Source: Neorhizobium populisoli (GTDB taxonomy: Bacteria; Pseudomonadota; Alphaproteobacteria; Rhizobiales; Rhizobiaceae). Taken from it: a stretch of DNA of 64,000 nt. Within the stretch, counting starts at the first letter, position 1. Each line of letters opens with the position of its first letter. Location of the stretch: NCBI RefSeq assembly GCF_019430945.1, contig NZ_JAHYCB010000014.1, positions 1 to 64,000 of the forward strand, read 5' to 3'. Of this stretch, positions 17,503-26,763 are shown in pieces. The notes beneath the pieces are model-generated. The model had not been told where the DNA came from. It ran no database searches and saw only the letters and a program-made list of their open reading frames with translations. A program made the translations under genes and the position numbers.

Positions 17503-18696
17503 CTAAGACTGCACGGTTGAAACGACCGGCATCTCTGCCGGCAACGGAATGTCGGGATGTAGGGCGGCGAGCCGGGAAACAAGGGCACGACAATTCGCCG
17601 GTCCCGTCACCCACTGGCTGCGCTCGACATCTGCGAGGCGGGAGACGAGATCCGAGTAGCGAGCCTCGGTCATACCGCTGAACAGGTTTTCCAGCGTCTC
17701 CGGCGAGGCATCCTTGATCGTCGCACCAATGCCGCGGCGGCTGACGAAGCGTCCGGTCTCGGTGCCCGCAAGCGCGATCGGCACGGCGCCGTAAAGCCCG
17801 CCTTCGTAGAGCCGGTTCGGCAGGAGCCAGCTGGAATTTTGCCCTTCCTCGAAGAAATCGATCGCCCAGGTGAACTGCACGTCGCGATAGATCGCACCGA
17901 GTTCTTCCGGGTTCCGGTAGGCCCCATGAAACTCCACATGCGGCGCGGCCCGAACCATCGCGTCGAAATCGTCGAATTCACTGTAAGCCGGCCGGCCCCG
18001 CAGCACGATTTCGACTTTGCCTTCCATACGTGCAGCAAAATCGATCAGGATTTTCAGCGACTTGCGGCAGCGGATCGCGCCGAACCAGCCGATCCGCCAT
18101 GGTTTGCCGGGCTGCGGCATGCGCGGGCCGGAAATGCCGGAAACGGCCTCCGGCCTCAGCGCCAGAACCTTGTTTTCGAGAAGCAGGACCGGCAGATCGA
18201 GCCCGGAGCGGGGCTTGAAGAAATTCTCGACGAAAGCCGGCGAGCTGGTGATCAGCAGGCTGGCGCGACGGCCGAAATGCCGCTGCGCCAGCCGCATCAG
18301 CTTGCCCTTCATGCCATCGTCCAGCAACAGTCGGTGGATATCGAGGCATTCGTAGACGACCGGAATATCGCGGCCGAACATCGATGCCGCGGCACCGGCC
18401 AGCGCCAGCGTTTCCAGGTTTCGGGCGATGATGACATCGGGTTTCGGAACCCAATGGAGCCTGTTTTTCAGCGTCATCCGCGCACCGACGATCGCGCCGA
18501 TCCGCTGCATGAACCGCCCATCGGCCGTCTCGCCCAGCGAAACCGTCGCGACATCACGCTCGTCTGCCAGCACATTTGCGCCGCGCTCGAAGCCGGCCAC
18601 CGTCACATCGGCACCGCCGGCTTTCAGCGTCAGCACGCGCCGGCGGATCGCCGCATCGGCGAGGTCATGCGCGAGATAGAGAACATTCAGACTCAA
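17503..18696 (-). CDS. exoL: succinoglycan glucosyltransferase ExoL
   Basis: 397 aa. The opening NVLYLAHDLADAAIRRRV is characteristic of ExoL, the GT-B type enzyme adding the second sugar (first glucose, beta-1,4) to the lipid-linked galactose. The UDP-sugar half includes WRIGWFGAIRCRKSL. No ATG is available near the start. I chose TTG at 18696 because AAGGAG lies about 9 bases upstream; a TTG at 18705 directly abuts the same site. The gene follows exoK by 70 bases. Confidence 0.86.
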   Translation of the reverse strand: MSLNVLYLAHDLADAAIRRRVLTLKAGGADVTVAGFERGANVLADERDVATVSLGETADGRFMQRIGAIVGARMTLKNRLHWVPKPDVIIARNLETLALAGAAASMFGRDIPVVYECLDIHRLLLDDGMKGKLMRLAQRHFGRRASLLITSSPAFVENFFKPRSGLDLPVLLLENKVLALRPEAVSGISGPRMPQPGKPWRIGWFGAIRCRKSLKILIDFAARMEGKVEIVLRGRPAYSEFDDFDAMVRAAPHVEFHGAYRNPEELGAIYRDVQFTWAIDFFEEGQNSSWLLPNRLYEGGLYGAVPIALAGTETGRFVSRRGIGATIKDASPETLENLFSGMTEARYSDLVSRLADVERSQWVTGPANCRALVSRLAALHPDIPLPAEMPVVSTVQS

Positions 18697-18766
18697 ATCG
18701 TCCAACTCCTTTTACGAGCCATTCGGCTGTTCAGCAGCGTCGGGCGACGAGGCGCGGGAATGCGCC

Positions 18767-19591
18767 TCAGTCGAGCGTGCAGAGCACGGATTGCGGGAAG
18801 CGGCACGCCTCACCGAGTGCGGTGAAGGCGAGGCGGTCGATCGTCATCGTCGAGGGCTGGCTATAGGCGAAGGCGCCCATCCAGCTCTTCAGCGTGTCGG
18901 TGCCCCAAAGGCTGAGGAAGATTTTCTGGCCGTTCGACGGGATTTTCGCCTTGTCCGTCACCTCCTGAACGAGCTTGCCGTTCAGAAAATACCGAAGCCG
19001 ATTTTCTTCCCAGATGAAGGCATAGTCGTTGAAACCCTGGTCGGCACCGCCGGCGACCGGCACCAGCTTCTCGTTATTGCCTTTAGCACCGACATACTGG
19101 TTGACCTGCACCTGACCGGTATTCTTGCCGAGCACTTCGAAATCGATCTCGTCATGCGGCTTTTTGTCGGTCGGGCCGATATAGGTGAAGAAGGCGGAGT
19201 TGAGCCCCTGGGCACCAGCCGATTTCATGCGCACCTCATAGGTGCCGTAACCGAAGCGCTGCTTGGTCTGGATTTCGCCGCAGGCATAATCCCGATCCTT
19301 GGTCTTCGCCTGCTCGAAGGTGAGCTGCAAAGCGCCGTTCTCGGCCTTCACCTGATTTTTCGACCATGTGCAGTTCTGGTGCTTGCCGTTGTTCCAGCCG
19401 TCGGACACGAACCAGAAGGAACGGTCGATACGGTCGAACTCCTCGACGAAGGATTTGCCGGTCGCACCCTCCTGCGCCAAGGCACCGGTGGCGAATGTGC
19501 CGGTTGCGAAAAGCCCAAGCGCCAATGACGTGCTTACGACCTTGAGGGTTCGTTGAATCCGCGTGGGAATCTGTCTGGCTCTCGCCATCAT
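18767..19591 (-). CDS. exoK: secreted endo-beta-glycanase, GH16 (ExoK)
   Basis: 274 aa. A signal-like N-terminus (hydrophobic TSLALGLFATGTFATGALAQ, cut near ALA-QE) precedes a GH16 domain. The catalytic motif is HDEIDFEVLG, with the two glutamates as nucleophile and acid/base. ExoK cuts nascent succinoglycan and lowers its chain length; in S. meliloti it leaves the cell through PrsDE, which is also encoded in this window. GAGG lies 6 bases before the ATG, 3 bases after the exoH stop. Confidence 0.92.
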   Translation of the reverse strand: MMARARQIPTRIQRTLKVVSTSLALGLFATGTFATGALAQEGATGKSFVEEFDRIDRSFWFVSDGWNNGKHQNCTWSKNQVKAENGALQLTFEQAKTKDRDYACGEIQTKQRFGYGTYEVRMKSAGAQGLNSAFFTYIGPTDKKPHDEIDFEVLGKNTGQVQVNQYVGAKGNNEKLVPVAGGADQGFNDYAFIWEENRLRYFLNGKLVQEVTDKAKIPSNGQKIFLSLWGTDTLKSWMGAFAYSQPSTMTIDRLAFTALGEACRFPQSVLCTLD

Positions 19592-19594
19592 GTT

Positions 19595-20740
19595 TCACCT
19601 CTGCTGTTGCGTCAGGGCCGGCTTGCCCGCGGGGGCAAGACCGGAAGAATGGGATTTCTGGGCGGCCGCCAGCTTCGCCTTGCGGCCCCGGCTGCCGGTC
19701 AGCACCTCGTAGACGCCAGGCAGATGACGCGAGACGAGTGAATTGCTGACGACCAGAATGATGAGACTTGTGGTGACGGCCCCCAGATAGAAGACCGGAT
19801 AGGCGGCATCCCCCATCACCCGGTTCCACACCATCCACAGGCCGACCAGCAGCGGATAATGGGCGCAGAAAATCCAGAAACTCAGGCTGCCGGTATTGGC
19901 GAGCCGCTGGCCGATGCTTGAGCGAATGACGAACGCGGACAACAGCCAGAAGCCGAAGGCGCCGGCCATGGACAGTGCGTTGCGGACCATATCGACAGCC
20001 CATGGGAAGTCCGGGCCGGTGCGATATTGCGCGATCGAAAGCAGCACCGCCGCAGCAACGGTAGCCGCCGTGCCAACGCCGGCAAAACGATCGATCGCCT
20101 TCAGGTCGATCCGATTGAGCGCCAGGAAGACGCCGAGCGTGAACGAGAACAGGATCGTTTTCTTCAGCACGATGACGAGCGTCAGGTTCGGCATGACCGC
20201 CAGCAGGAACAGCACGCCGAGCGTCGGCGCCGGAAAACGGCGGACCAGAAACGCCAGAACCGGCGACAACAGGAGGCAGACGATCAGATCGCGCAGGAAG
20301 TAGAGCGGGATATCGACCGGCAGGCCTTCCGTCGCAAAGGCGTAACTCAAGAACTCACGGGGGCTGGCGCTCCAGAGATCAGGGAAATAACCGATGCCCA
20401 TGCCGAGGCGCTGAATAATCAGCACGACCGCCAGCAGCCCGAGATTCCACAGGAGGAACGGCAGAGCCACGGTCTTCGCCTTGGAGCGGAGCGTCTTGCC
20501 GTAATCGAACTTGTCCAAGCCCCGCTGGAACAGCAGATAGCCGGAAATCGCGCTCAGGCACGGCACGCCGACACGAAACAGGCTGTCCCCGAGGAACACC
20601 CTGAGCCAGTCGAAGAAACCATTCGGCCCGAGATAGGGGCTGGTGGCCTGATCATACGGCACATGCACGAAGACGATGCCGGAGATCAAAAGGATACGCA
20701 TCAAATTGATACGGGAGGAGATGTTCTGATCAACAGTCAA
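19595..20740 (-). CDS. exoH: succinoglycan succinyltransferase, acyltransferase-3 family (ExoH)
   Basis: About 381 aa with roughly ten membrane helices and the acyltransferase-3 signature GIVFVHVPYDQ near the start (catalytic-type His). ExoH adds succinyl groups to the succinoglycan repeat, which ExoK needs for cutting. I chose TTG at 20740 because AAGGG lies about 7 bases upstream. A GTG at 20749 directly touches that site, and an ATG at 20701 has no ribosome site. It is the first gene of the unit running to exoP. exoI, found between exoT and exoH in S. meliloti, is missing. Confidence 0.87.
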   Translation of the reverse strand: MTVDQNISSRINLMRILLISGIVFVHVPYDQATSPYLGPNGFFDWLRVFLGDSLFRVGVPCLSAISGYLLFQRGLDKFDYGKTLRSKAKTVALPFLLWNLGLLAVVLIIQRLGMGIGYFPDLWSASPREFLSYAFATEGLPVDIPLYFLRDLIVCLLLSPVLAFLVRRFPAPTLGVLFLLAVMPNLTLVIVLKKTILFSFTLGVFLALNRIDLKAIDRFAGVGTAATVAAAVLLSIAQYRTGPDFPWAVDMVRNALSMAGAFGFWLLSAFVIRSSIGQRLANTGSLSFWIFCAHYPLLVGLWMVWNRVMGDAAYPVFYLGAVTTSLIILVVSNSLVSRHLPGVYEVLTGSRGRKAKLAAAQKSHSSGLAPAGKPALTQQQR

Positions 20741-21121
20741 ACAGGTCACCCTTTTTGGGCAGTGCCTCCCGTCACCGCCGTTTCAATCAGAGCAGACTTG
20801 AGCCCGCATTAGCCCGGAAAGGATCATGCCCAGTTGGGGGTAAAATGTGGCGGCGCAGCAAATAACGGTGCCGAGATAGAATAACCGGCTGCCTGAGAAA
20901 GGTTTTTCGAACCGATCACAAACCCGTCACAGGCTCATGATTTCAAGGCGATTGGCGTCGTCGCCTCATGCTGAATTGCTGCATCGCAACAAGCCGAAAA
21001 AAGATTGCCCGAAATCCGCGAGCAGACCAAAGACCCCGTTACCGTTTTACCGCCGACAGCCCGATCTCTGCCGAACTGTGGCAACATTGGGGCAAACTTG
21101 CGACATATTCAGGCGGCCATA
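20741..21121 (-). promoter_or_regulatory. exoH upstream region, about 380 bases without a gene
   Basis: No convincing coding region lies between the exoT stop and the exoH start. The region is less GC-rich than its surroundings. It should contain the promoter for exoH-K-L-A-M-O-P. It carries one copy of an 18-bp motif that recurs upstream of prsD and in the exoX/exoY spacer (listed separately). MucR/Ros-type control of exoH and exoY is known in S. meliloti; whether this is the MucR site is not established here. Confidence 0.55.
21079..21096 (-). promoter_or_regulatory. shared 18-bp motif, copy upstream of exoH
   Basis: The minus strand reads TTTGCCCCAATGTTGCCA. It differs from the prsD copy (35181-35198) at 3 positions and from the exoX/exoY copy (26241-26258) at 5. 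It lies about 340 bases upstream of exoH, on the coding strand of exoH. Likely a regulator site common to the exo and prs genes. Confidence 0.5.
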
Positions 21122-22600
21122 TCAGGCGACTGATACCGCATCCGCTGCGCCACGCCGTTTGACGATCTGGAAAATTTTCCGCAGAAGCGCCCGCTCGGTG
21201 ATCAGGAACAGCAGGCCGTAGATCACGCCGCCCACCGCCGCACCCGCCAGCACTTCGAGATACGGGTTGGTCAGCCGCTCGGCAAACACATGCAGAAAGG
21301 CGCGCACGCCGAGCGCCATGACAAAAGCGGTGATCATCGACCGGCTGCTAACGAGTAATCCGCGCAGGAACGGGATCTCGTCGACCCGGAAGACCGCCCA
21401 GGAATAACCGATCAACGTGATCGCGTTGACGACGCAAAGCGCCACCATCGCATCGACCAGATCGCCGTAATAGGCGGCACCGGCAATCGCCACGGTCGTC
21501 GCGACGGCCCGCAGGACCGCCGACCAGAACAGAACCCGGCCATGACCGGTGCCCTTGAGATAGGGGATGAACGTGCTGCAGGGCGTGACAATGCCCTTCG
21601 ACAAAGCCAGCAATCCGAGCACCGGCCAGGCATAGGCCCATTGCGGCCCGAACAGAACCAGCATCGCCGGCTCGGCAATTGCCCAGAGCCCGAACATCGC
21701 CGGCGCCAGGATGACGGTCGTCACCTGCGTGCTCAGCATCAGCGCGTCGGAACGTCGCTTGCGGTCATTGCCCATCAGGCTGAAGGCCGGGAACAGCACG
21801 CCCATCACGGCCGAAAGCACGACCTGGTTCGGAATGCTGGCAAACCGGTTGGCGGCCGAATAGGCGCCGGCATCGGCAATGCCGAGCATCCGCGCGATCA
21901 CCACCATCGGCGCCTGGAAAGTGACGAAATTGGCGATCTCCGAACCCATCAGCCCCGAACTGAACCGGAGCAGCGGCCCGACCTTGCGCGGCACGAGCAC
22001 AAAACGCGGCATGTAGCCGGTCACGAAATAAAGTCCGACGAGCCTGATCAGCGCCGCCGAAAAAAGCTGGAAGACCAGCGCCCAGACGCCGAAGCCGAAA
22101 AAGGCGAGCAGCAGCGCAATCAGCGCCGCGCTACATTCCGACACGGTACTGAGCACCGCGTCCTTGCTGAAATTCATCTGCCGGGCGAGCAGCGAATAGG
22201 CCACGTCACCGGAAAGCTGCAGCGGAATGAGCAGCGCCATGATCTGCAAAAGGCCCGCACTTCCGGGCGCTCCCATCATGATCGCAAGGTCGGTGGCACC
22301 GAAGAAAAGCACCGCCGCCATCAGGCAGGACATGGCGAGATTGGCCCAGAAAACCGTATGGACGGTGGCCATCTCGCCATCCCGGTCGACCACCAGAGCG
22401 GAGGTCAAACCGGCCCCGCCGATCATCGCCAGAAACTGCACCACGGTGAGCGCCACGGCGACCGATCCGAAATCTTCTGGGGTCAGCAGTCTTGCCAGAA
22501 TCGGAACCGTGACAAATTTCAGCCCGAAAGTAGCGGTCTTTGAGAGCACGCTCCAGCCGACATTCGTCGTGATCGTCTTCACGCCTTGGGTTGGGGCCAT
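21122..22600 (-). CDS. exoT: succinoglycan repeat-unit flippase (ExoT, Wzx type)
   Basis: 492 aa and about 12 to 14 membrane helices, polysaccharide transporter (MATE/MOP, PF01943/13440-like) family. It should move the lipid-linked octasaccharide across the inner membrane for polymerisation by ExoQ. Typical features are GWSVLSKTATFGLKFVTVPI near the start and LTPEDFGSVAVALTVVQF after it. It diverges from exoW across a 112-base spacer and is separated from exoH by the long control region. Confidence 0.9.
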   Translation of the reverse strand: MAPTQGVKTITTNVGWSVLSKTATFGLKFVTVPILARLLTPEDFGSVAVALTVVQFLAMIGGAGLTSALVVDRDGEMATVHTVFWANLAMSCLMAAVLFFGATDLAIMMGAPGSAGLLQIMALLIPLQLSGDVAYSLLARQMNFSKDAVLSTVSECSAALIALLLAFFGFGVWALVFQLFSAALIRLVGLYFVTGYMPRFVLVPRKVGPLLRFSSGLMGSEIANFVTFQAPMVVIARMLGIADAGAYSAANRFASIPNQVVLSAVMGVLFPAFSLMGNDRKRRSDALMLSTQVTTVILAPAMFGLWAIAEPAMLVLFGPQWAYAWPVLGLLALSKGIVTPCSTFIPYLKGTGHGRVLFWSAVLRAVATTVAIAGAAYYGDLVDAMVALCVVNAITLIGYSWAVFRVDEIPFLRGLLVSSRSMITAFVMALGVRAFLHVFAERLTNPYLEVLAGAAVGGVIYGLLFLITERALLRKIFQIVKRRGAADAVSVA

Positions 22601-22712
22601 AGATCAGATTCCCGTTTGTGGAGGACAAATTCGATACGGCAGCGATCTGCCGCCTTTTAATCCCAAGCCGGATCAGCGGCTTTCAATACTTCTCAGAAGC
22701 AGGGGCAAAAAC

Positions 22713-23684
22713 ATGGCGACATTCACGGTTGTTATCCCATTTTTCCAGAAGGAAGCCGGCATTCTTGGCCGCGCATTGCAATCAATCTTCACTCAGACCT
22801 ATCAGGATTTCGATATAGTCATCGTCGACGACGAGTCACCCCTCCCCGCTGAAATAGAACTTCAAGCCATTGATGACGCTTGGAAATCTCGCATCAAGGT
22901 GATCCACCAGCCGAACGGCGGGCCGGGTGCGGCGAGGAATACCGGGCTCGACAACGTGCCGCCGGAAACCCGTTTTGTGGCGCTGCTAGATTCCGACGAT
23001 ATCTGGCTGCCGGACCATCTGAAAAATGCTCACGAGGCCATGACCCGCTTCGATTCCGAGTGCTACTGGGCCTCGATGCAGGCGAGCGACGAGTTCTATT
23101 ACCACTTCGGCATGGCCGAACTGGAGAAGTCAGAAGGCGGGACACGGCTGTCCGAAAACCCCCTCATCATCGAGATGCCGGAGCTTGCCAGCGTCATGCT
23201 GAAGAACTGGAGCTTTCTGCATCTCTCCTGCATGGTCATAGCCCGGCCGGTCTTCGAGACGGTCCGTTTCGAGCCTTCGCTCCGGCTTGCAGCAGAAGAC
23301 GTGCTGTTCTTCGTCGACTGCATCCTGAAATCGAAACGCACCCTGCTCTGCGACGAACCGGGTGCGGCCCGCGGCATGGGGCTCAACATCTTCCACAGCA
23401 TCGACAACCGCTCGCCGCAGTTCCTGCGCCAGCAGTTCAACACCTGGGTGGCGCTCGATACGCTCGAGGAACGGTTCCGTACCCGGCCGGGCGACGTCGC
23501 CTCGATCGCCTCCTACAAAAATACCGCTCGCCGGCAGGCCTTGTGGAGCCAGGCGGGCCGGATGAAACGGCGGCAGGCGCCGGATTTCGGTCTGCTCGCC
23601 CGCTGGGTGATGCGCGATCCGGCGATCATCCGCGCCGCCTTCCAACTCGGCGCCGGCAAGCTCGGCCGCAGCGACGCCCGCTGA
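22713..23684 (+). CDS. exoW: succinoglycan glucosyltransferase, GT2 (ExoW)
   Basis: 323 aa, family 2 glycosyltransferase with TVVIPFFQKEAGILGRALQS, VIVDDESP and ALLDSDDIW. In S. meliloti ExoW adds the seventh sugar, a beta-1,3 glucose, of the repeat. The ATG at 22713 follows AGGGG; an open frame further upstream lies antisense to exoT and is not real. exoV begins 37 bases after its stop, so exoW-exoV form one unit, divergent from exoT. Confidence 0.88.
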   Translation: MATFTVVIPFFQKEAGILGRALQSIFTQTYQDFDIVIVDDESPLPAEIELQAIDDAWKSRIKVIHQPNGGPGAARNTGLDNVPPETRFVALLDSDDIWLPDHLKNAHEAMTRFDSECYWASMQASDEFYYHFGMAELEKSEGGTRLSENPLIIEMPELASVMLKNWSFLHLSCMVIARPVFETVRFEPSLRLAAEDVLFFVDCILKSKRTLLCDEPGAARGMGLNIFHSIDNRSPQFLRQQFNTWVALDTLEERFRTRPGDVASIASYKNTARRQALWSQAGRMKRRQAPDFGLLARWVMRDPAIIRAAFQLGAGKLGRSDAR

Positions 23685-23721
23685 TTTTTCGCAACGAATT
23701 TCAATCCCAAGGAGACTCCGC

Positions 23722-24675
23722 ATGAAAGCGTACTACTGGGAATCCCATCACGGCAATTTCGGCGACGATCTCAATCTCTGGCTCTGGGATGAGCTATTGC
23801 CCGGCTTCCGCGACGTCCAGCCGGATGTGCTGCTGGTCGGCGTCGGCACGGTCCTGAACCCGGTCCTGCTGCCCGCCGGCCAGAAAAAACTCGTCGTCGG
23901 CAGCGGTTATGGCTATGGCACCCCGCCGGATATCTGCGACACGGACGAATGGGACGTGCGCGCCGTGCGCGGCCCGCTGACGGCGGAAAAACTCGGCCTT
24001 CCGAACGATATCGCGATCACCGATCCGGCTGCGATGATTGCCGACATGCCGGAATTCCAGCATCTGCCGAAGATCCACAAGAAGACCTTCATACCCCATT
24101 GGGAATCAGCCGAATTCGGCATGTGGCAGGCGGTCTGCGAGCCGGTCGGGCTGACCTATCTCGATCCGCGCGGCGAGGCGAAAGCCGTCATTCGTCACAT
24201 CGCCCAGTCGGAACTGATCATCGCCGAATCCATGCATGGCGCCATCCTGGCGGACGCCTTTCGCGTGCCGTGGGTCGCGGTCAGCACGTCCCGATCCATC
24301 AACAATTTCAAATGGAACGACTGGGCAAGCTCGGTCGGCACCACCTATGAGCCGCGTTATGTGCCGGTCTCGACCAGGGCGGAAGCCGTCGCCAAGAAGG
24401 AGCGCTTCTGGGGCGTCAGCTTCGACGGCCAGCTACCAGCGGGCCAAGCGCCCGAAGAACAGCGCCCCACGGAACATGGCGAGGTGCTGACGCGCCCTCA
24501 ACCGGCCCAGACCGGCCTGCGCGGCATGGCGAAACAGTTCCTGGCCGCGCCTTCCGTTCTGGCGCTCTGGCAGGCAAGCCGGGCCGAACCGCGGCTCAGC
24601 CCCGATGGCGTGCTGGAGGAGCGGAAGCACCGCTTCCGCTCCGTTTTGAAGGAAATCAGACGCGATTATTTCTGA
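23722..24675 (+). CDS. exoV: succinoglycan ketal pyruvyltransferase (ExoV)
   Basis: 317 aa, polysaccharide pyruvyl transferase family (PF04230). It adds the pyruvate ketal to the terminal glucose of the succinoglycan side chain, a group needed for polymerisation. Family marks are YYWESHHGNFGDDLN at the start, VRGPLTAEKLGL and SELIIAESMHGAILADAFRV. AAGGAG precedes the ATG. Its last 10 bases overlap the end of exoU on the other strand. Confidence 0.92.
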   Translation: MKAYYWESHHGNFGDDLNLWLWDELLPGFRDVQPDVLLVGVGTVLNPVLLPAGQKKLVVGSGYGYGTPPDICDTDEWDVRAVRGPLTAEKLGLPNDIAITDPAAMIADMPEFQHLPKIHKKTFIPHWESAEFGMWQAVCEPVGLTYLDPRGEAKAVIRHIAQSELIIAESMHGAILADAFRVPWVAVSTSRSINNFKWNDWASSVGTTYEPRYVPVSTRAEAVAKKERFWGVSFDGQLPAGQAPEEQRPTEHGEVLTRPQPAQTGLRGMAKQFLAAPSVLALWQASRAEPRLSPDGVLEERKHRFRSVLKEIRRDYF

Positions 24676-25670
24676 ACGGCAGGAATGCCGGGCAGCAGAT
24701 AGCGAGTGGCGACCGGCTCGGCCGGCGCCTTCGCCGTCCTTGCCCGGAGCCCGTCCAGCTTGTCGCGCAAAATCCCGCCAGCGACGGCGGGCAGTGCTTG
24801 CGGCCGCGCCAGCATATGGCGGATCGCCGCGATCTTTCCGCCTTCGCGCTTCACATCCAGAAAAGCCCGCAGCTCGTATTTATCACGGATGTGGTCGCGA
24901 TGCCGCCGCACCGAGGCGCGCGCTTTTGAAGGCAAAGCCGGGTCGGCGATGATCGCCTCATCCGCTTCATAAAACGTCTGCAGGTCCGCCGTGCGGTGCC
25001 GGCTGCTGAGCGAATCGCCGCGTACGATCGCGCCGTAACCGCAATGCTCGATCACCTTGTAACGGGCACCCCTGGCCAGTGCGCGAACGTAGAAATCATA
25101 GTCCTCGCCAAGCCGCATCTCTTCCCGATAACGCAGGCCATGCGTGTCGAGGAATGCGCGGCTCATCACCGGCTTCAGGAAGCCCGTCTCGCCGCGTTGC
25201 ACGCCGCGTCTGGATATATTACCGTCGACGAATTCGACGAGCGACATGGTGCGCGCCCGTGCCTCGAACCGCTCCGGATGCAGGAATTCCGCCGGATCGT
25301 AGATGAAAGCGATATTGTCGGCGATCATGTCCCAGCCGTCCTCCGCCATCATCGGCGCGAACCGGCCCGGAAAATAGAAATCGTCCGCATCGAGAATGGC
25401 GATCAGCGGCGCGCTGGATATCGAGATCGCATGATTGCGGGCGGCCGACGGGCCGCGATTCTCGGCGAAGGACACCACGCTCAGCCGCCCCGACCCGTCA
25501 TCGGTCTCGCGTGCCACGGCGGCGGTCCTGTCGGTGGAGCCGTCATCGACCACGACGACCTCGCTGACATAAACCTCGTTCAAGGCGGATTGGATCGCGA
25601 TCCCGATCGTATCGGCGGCGTTCTTGGCCGCGATGATGACACAGATCGTCTGGGCGGCGGTTTCAGCCAT
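24666..25670 (-). CDS. exoU: succinoglycan glucosyltransferase, GT2 (ExoU)
   Basis: 334 aa from the ATG at 25670, which has AGGAG 6 bases upstream; another ATG at 25688 lacks such a site. Family 2 features are CVIIAAKNAADTI, VVVVDDGSTDRT and AILDADDFYFPG. ExoU adds the sixth sugar (beta-1,6 glucose) of the repeat. The gene is convergent with exoV, with a 10-base overlap at the 3' ends, and exoX lies upstream on the same strand. Confidence 0.87.
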   Translation of the reverse strand: MAETAAQTICVIIAAKNAADTIGIAIQSALNEVYVSEVVVVDDGSTDRTAAVARETDDGSGRLSVVSFAENRGPSAARNHAISISSAPLIAILDADDFYFPGRFAPMMAEDGWDMIADNIAFIYDPAEFLHPERFEARARTMSLVEFVDGNISRRGVQRGETGFLKPVMSRAFLDTHGLRYREEMRLGEDYDFYVRALARGARYKVIEHCGYGAIVRGDSLSSRHRTADLQTFYEADEAIIADPALPSKARASVRRHRDHIRDKYELRAFLDVKREGGKIAAIRHMLARPQALPAVAGGILRDKLDGLRARTAKAPAEPVATRYLLPGIPAVQK

Positions 25671-25749
25671 GGCCATCTCCTGTTGCATCGATAGAAACTA
25701 TCGACACGAGGAAAATGGCCCTGATGTGGAAAAGGTCAAAAAATGCGTG

Positions 25750-26034
25750 TCAGGTATCGCCGGCCGGCACGTTCGGCGCGGTATCGGCCCGCAGGCCTTC
25801 CCGACGATTGTCTTTCTTGGCCGCCGCGGTTTCAGGCGGCAGGCTTTCCTCGCGCAGCTTCTTTTCGCGGCTGACCAAATAGAGGACGCCGACGAAATAT
25901 CCGACCTGCAGAATCACGGCGCAGATCAGCGTGTGTATAAGCGCGGTATAGACGGAACCGGAAATGAAATACGCAGACACCGCAAACACGAGCAGCACCA
26001 TCGTCATGCTGATAAGGACGCGCGGTGCGTACAT
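25750..26034 (-). CDS. exoX: exopolysaccharide production repressor ExoX
   Basis: A 94-aa inner-membrane protein with two hydrophobic helices (ISMTMVLLVFAVSAYFI and ALIHTLICAVILQVGYFVG) and a charged C-terminal tail. Size, topology and position opposite exoY match ExoX/PsiA, the small post-translational inhibitor that restrains ExoY and so EPS output. GGGAGG lies about 7 bases before the ATG. It reads away from exoY; the ExoX:ExoY ratio is what matters in rhizobia. Confidence 0.85.
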   Translation of the reverse strand: MYAPRVLISMTMVLLVFAVSAYFISGSVYTALIHTLICAVILQVGYFVGVLYLVSREKKLREESLPPETAAAKKDNRREGLRADTAPNVPAGDT

Positions 26035-26240
26035 GATCTATCCTCCCGAACAAAACTGTTCAGTACGTCTGTCTTTTGGGCTCCTCTCCCAAGAAAACAA
26101 GCATATGAGCCTGCCGGAGAGGATGCAAGTTTAGCGACCTCGATTATGCCAGACCAGTGGTGAAACTTTCGTAAGGTTCTGGAGGTTCCGAACAAATCTC
26201 TCTGTCATCTTCTCTTCCGGACGCAAGGCACCAAGATGTC

Positions 26241-26258
26241 TTGGCCCAGATTTTGCCG
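26241..26258 (+). promoter_or_regulatory. shared 18-bp motif, copy in exoX/exoY spacer
   Basis: The plus strand reads TTGGCCCAGATTTTGCCG. It shares the TTGGCCC half and the TTGCCG half with the prsD copy. It lies about 505 bases from the exoY start and 207 from the exoX start. Confidence 0.45.
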
Positions 26259-26371
26259 CAATTCGGCCGCGATTCGGCACGATTTCCAACCGGCATTTCC
26301 GAGTCCGGCTCCGATACGGATTTTCCCAATCAACTTTTATTACAAAGATCAGCATCTGCTGCGCGCCATTG

Positions 26372-26400
26372 TTGCGCCGCAGCATTGTATTGCAGCGCAA
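26372..26400. promoter_or_regulatory. inverted repeat in exoX/exoY spacer, candidate operator
   Basis: TTGCGCCGCA at 26372-26381 and TGCAGCGCAA at 26391-26400 match as inverted arms at 9 of 10 positions with a 9-base gap. The TGC...GCA content resembles sites of PhaR/AniA-type regulators, but that link is only a guess. Confidence 0.35.
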
Positions 26401-26763
26401 AAATCATGGGCCTTTGGTCCTATGCGCAAGATACTTTGGTCGGCACTCCAAGGAAGCGGACATGAGTATAGCTGGAAGAGATGGAGGCTAGCTCGTGATG
26501 TTTAGATGAACGAGCTCGACATCTATTTGTGCGGCGCCAGCCAATACAGATCATCGGAAATAGAAACCGTGCAAATTCCGGAAGAGGTTCAATAGAGCGG
26601 GACTACGTGGGCCGGATATCGGTGGTAGTGATTTACCCCTGCGTTCAGCCATCGGAAAATTTTGACCAAGATCAAATTCCGACCACAGACTTGTTATCCC
26701 ATAAGGACCGAACACGCCGTCATGGCACCCGACCTATCGCAAAGCGTAAATGGAGCTTTCTCT

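Larger units (their letters stand above)
26035..26763. promoter_or_regulatory. exoX/exoY divergent control region, about 730 bases
   Basis: No convincing gene is present; short frames here lack family resemblance and ribosome sites. The region is AT-richer than the flanks and should hold promoters for exoX and exoY-F-Q-Z. It contains one copy of the 18-bp motif (26241-26258) and an inverted repeat at 26372-26400. In S. meliloti this spacer is a main control point for succinoglycan. Individual promoters could not be placed with confidence. Confidence 0.6.
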
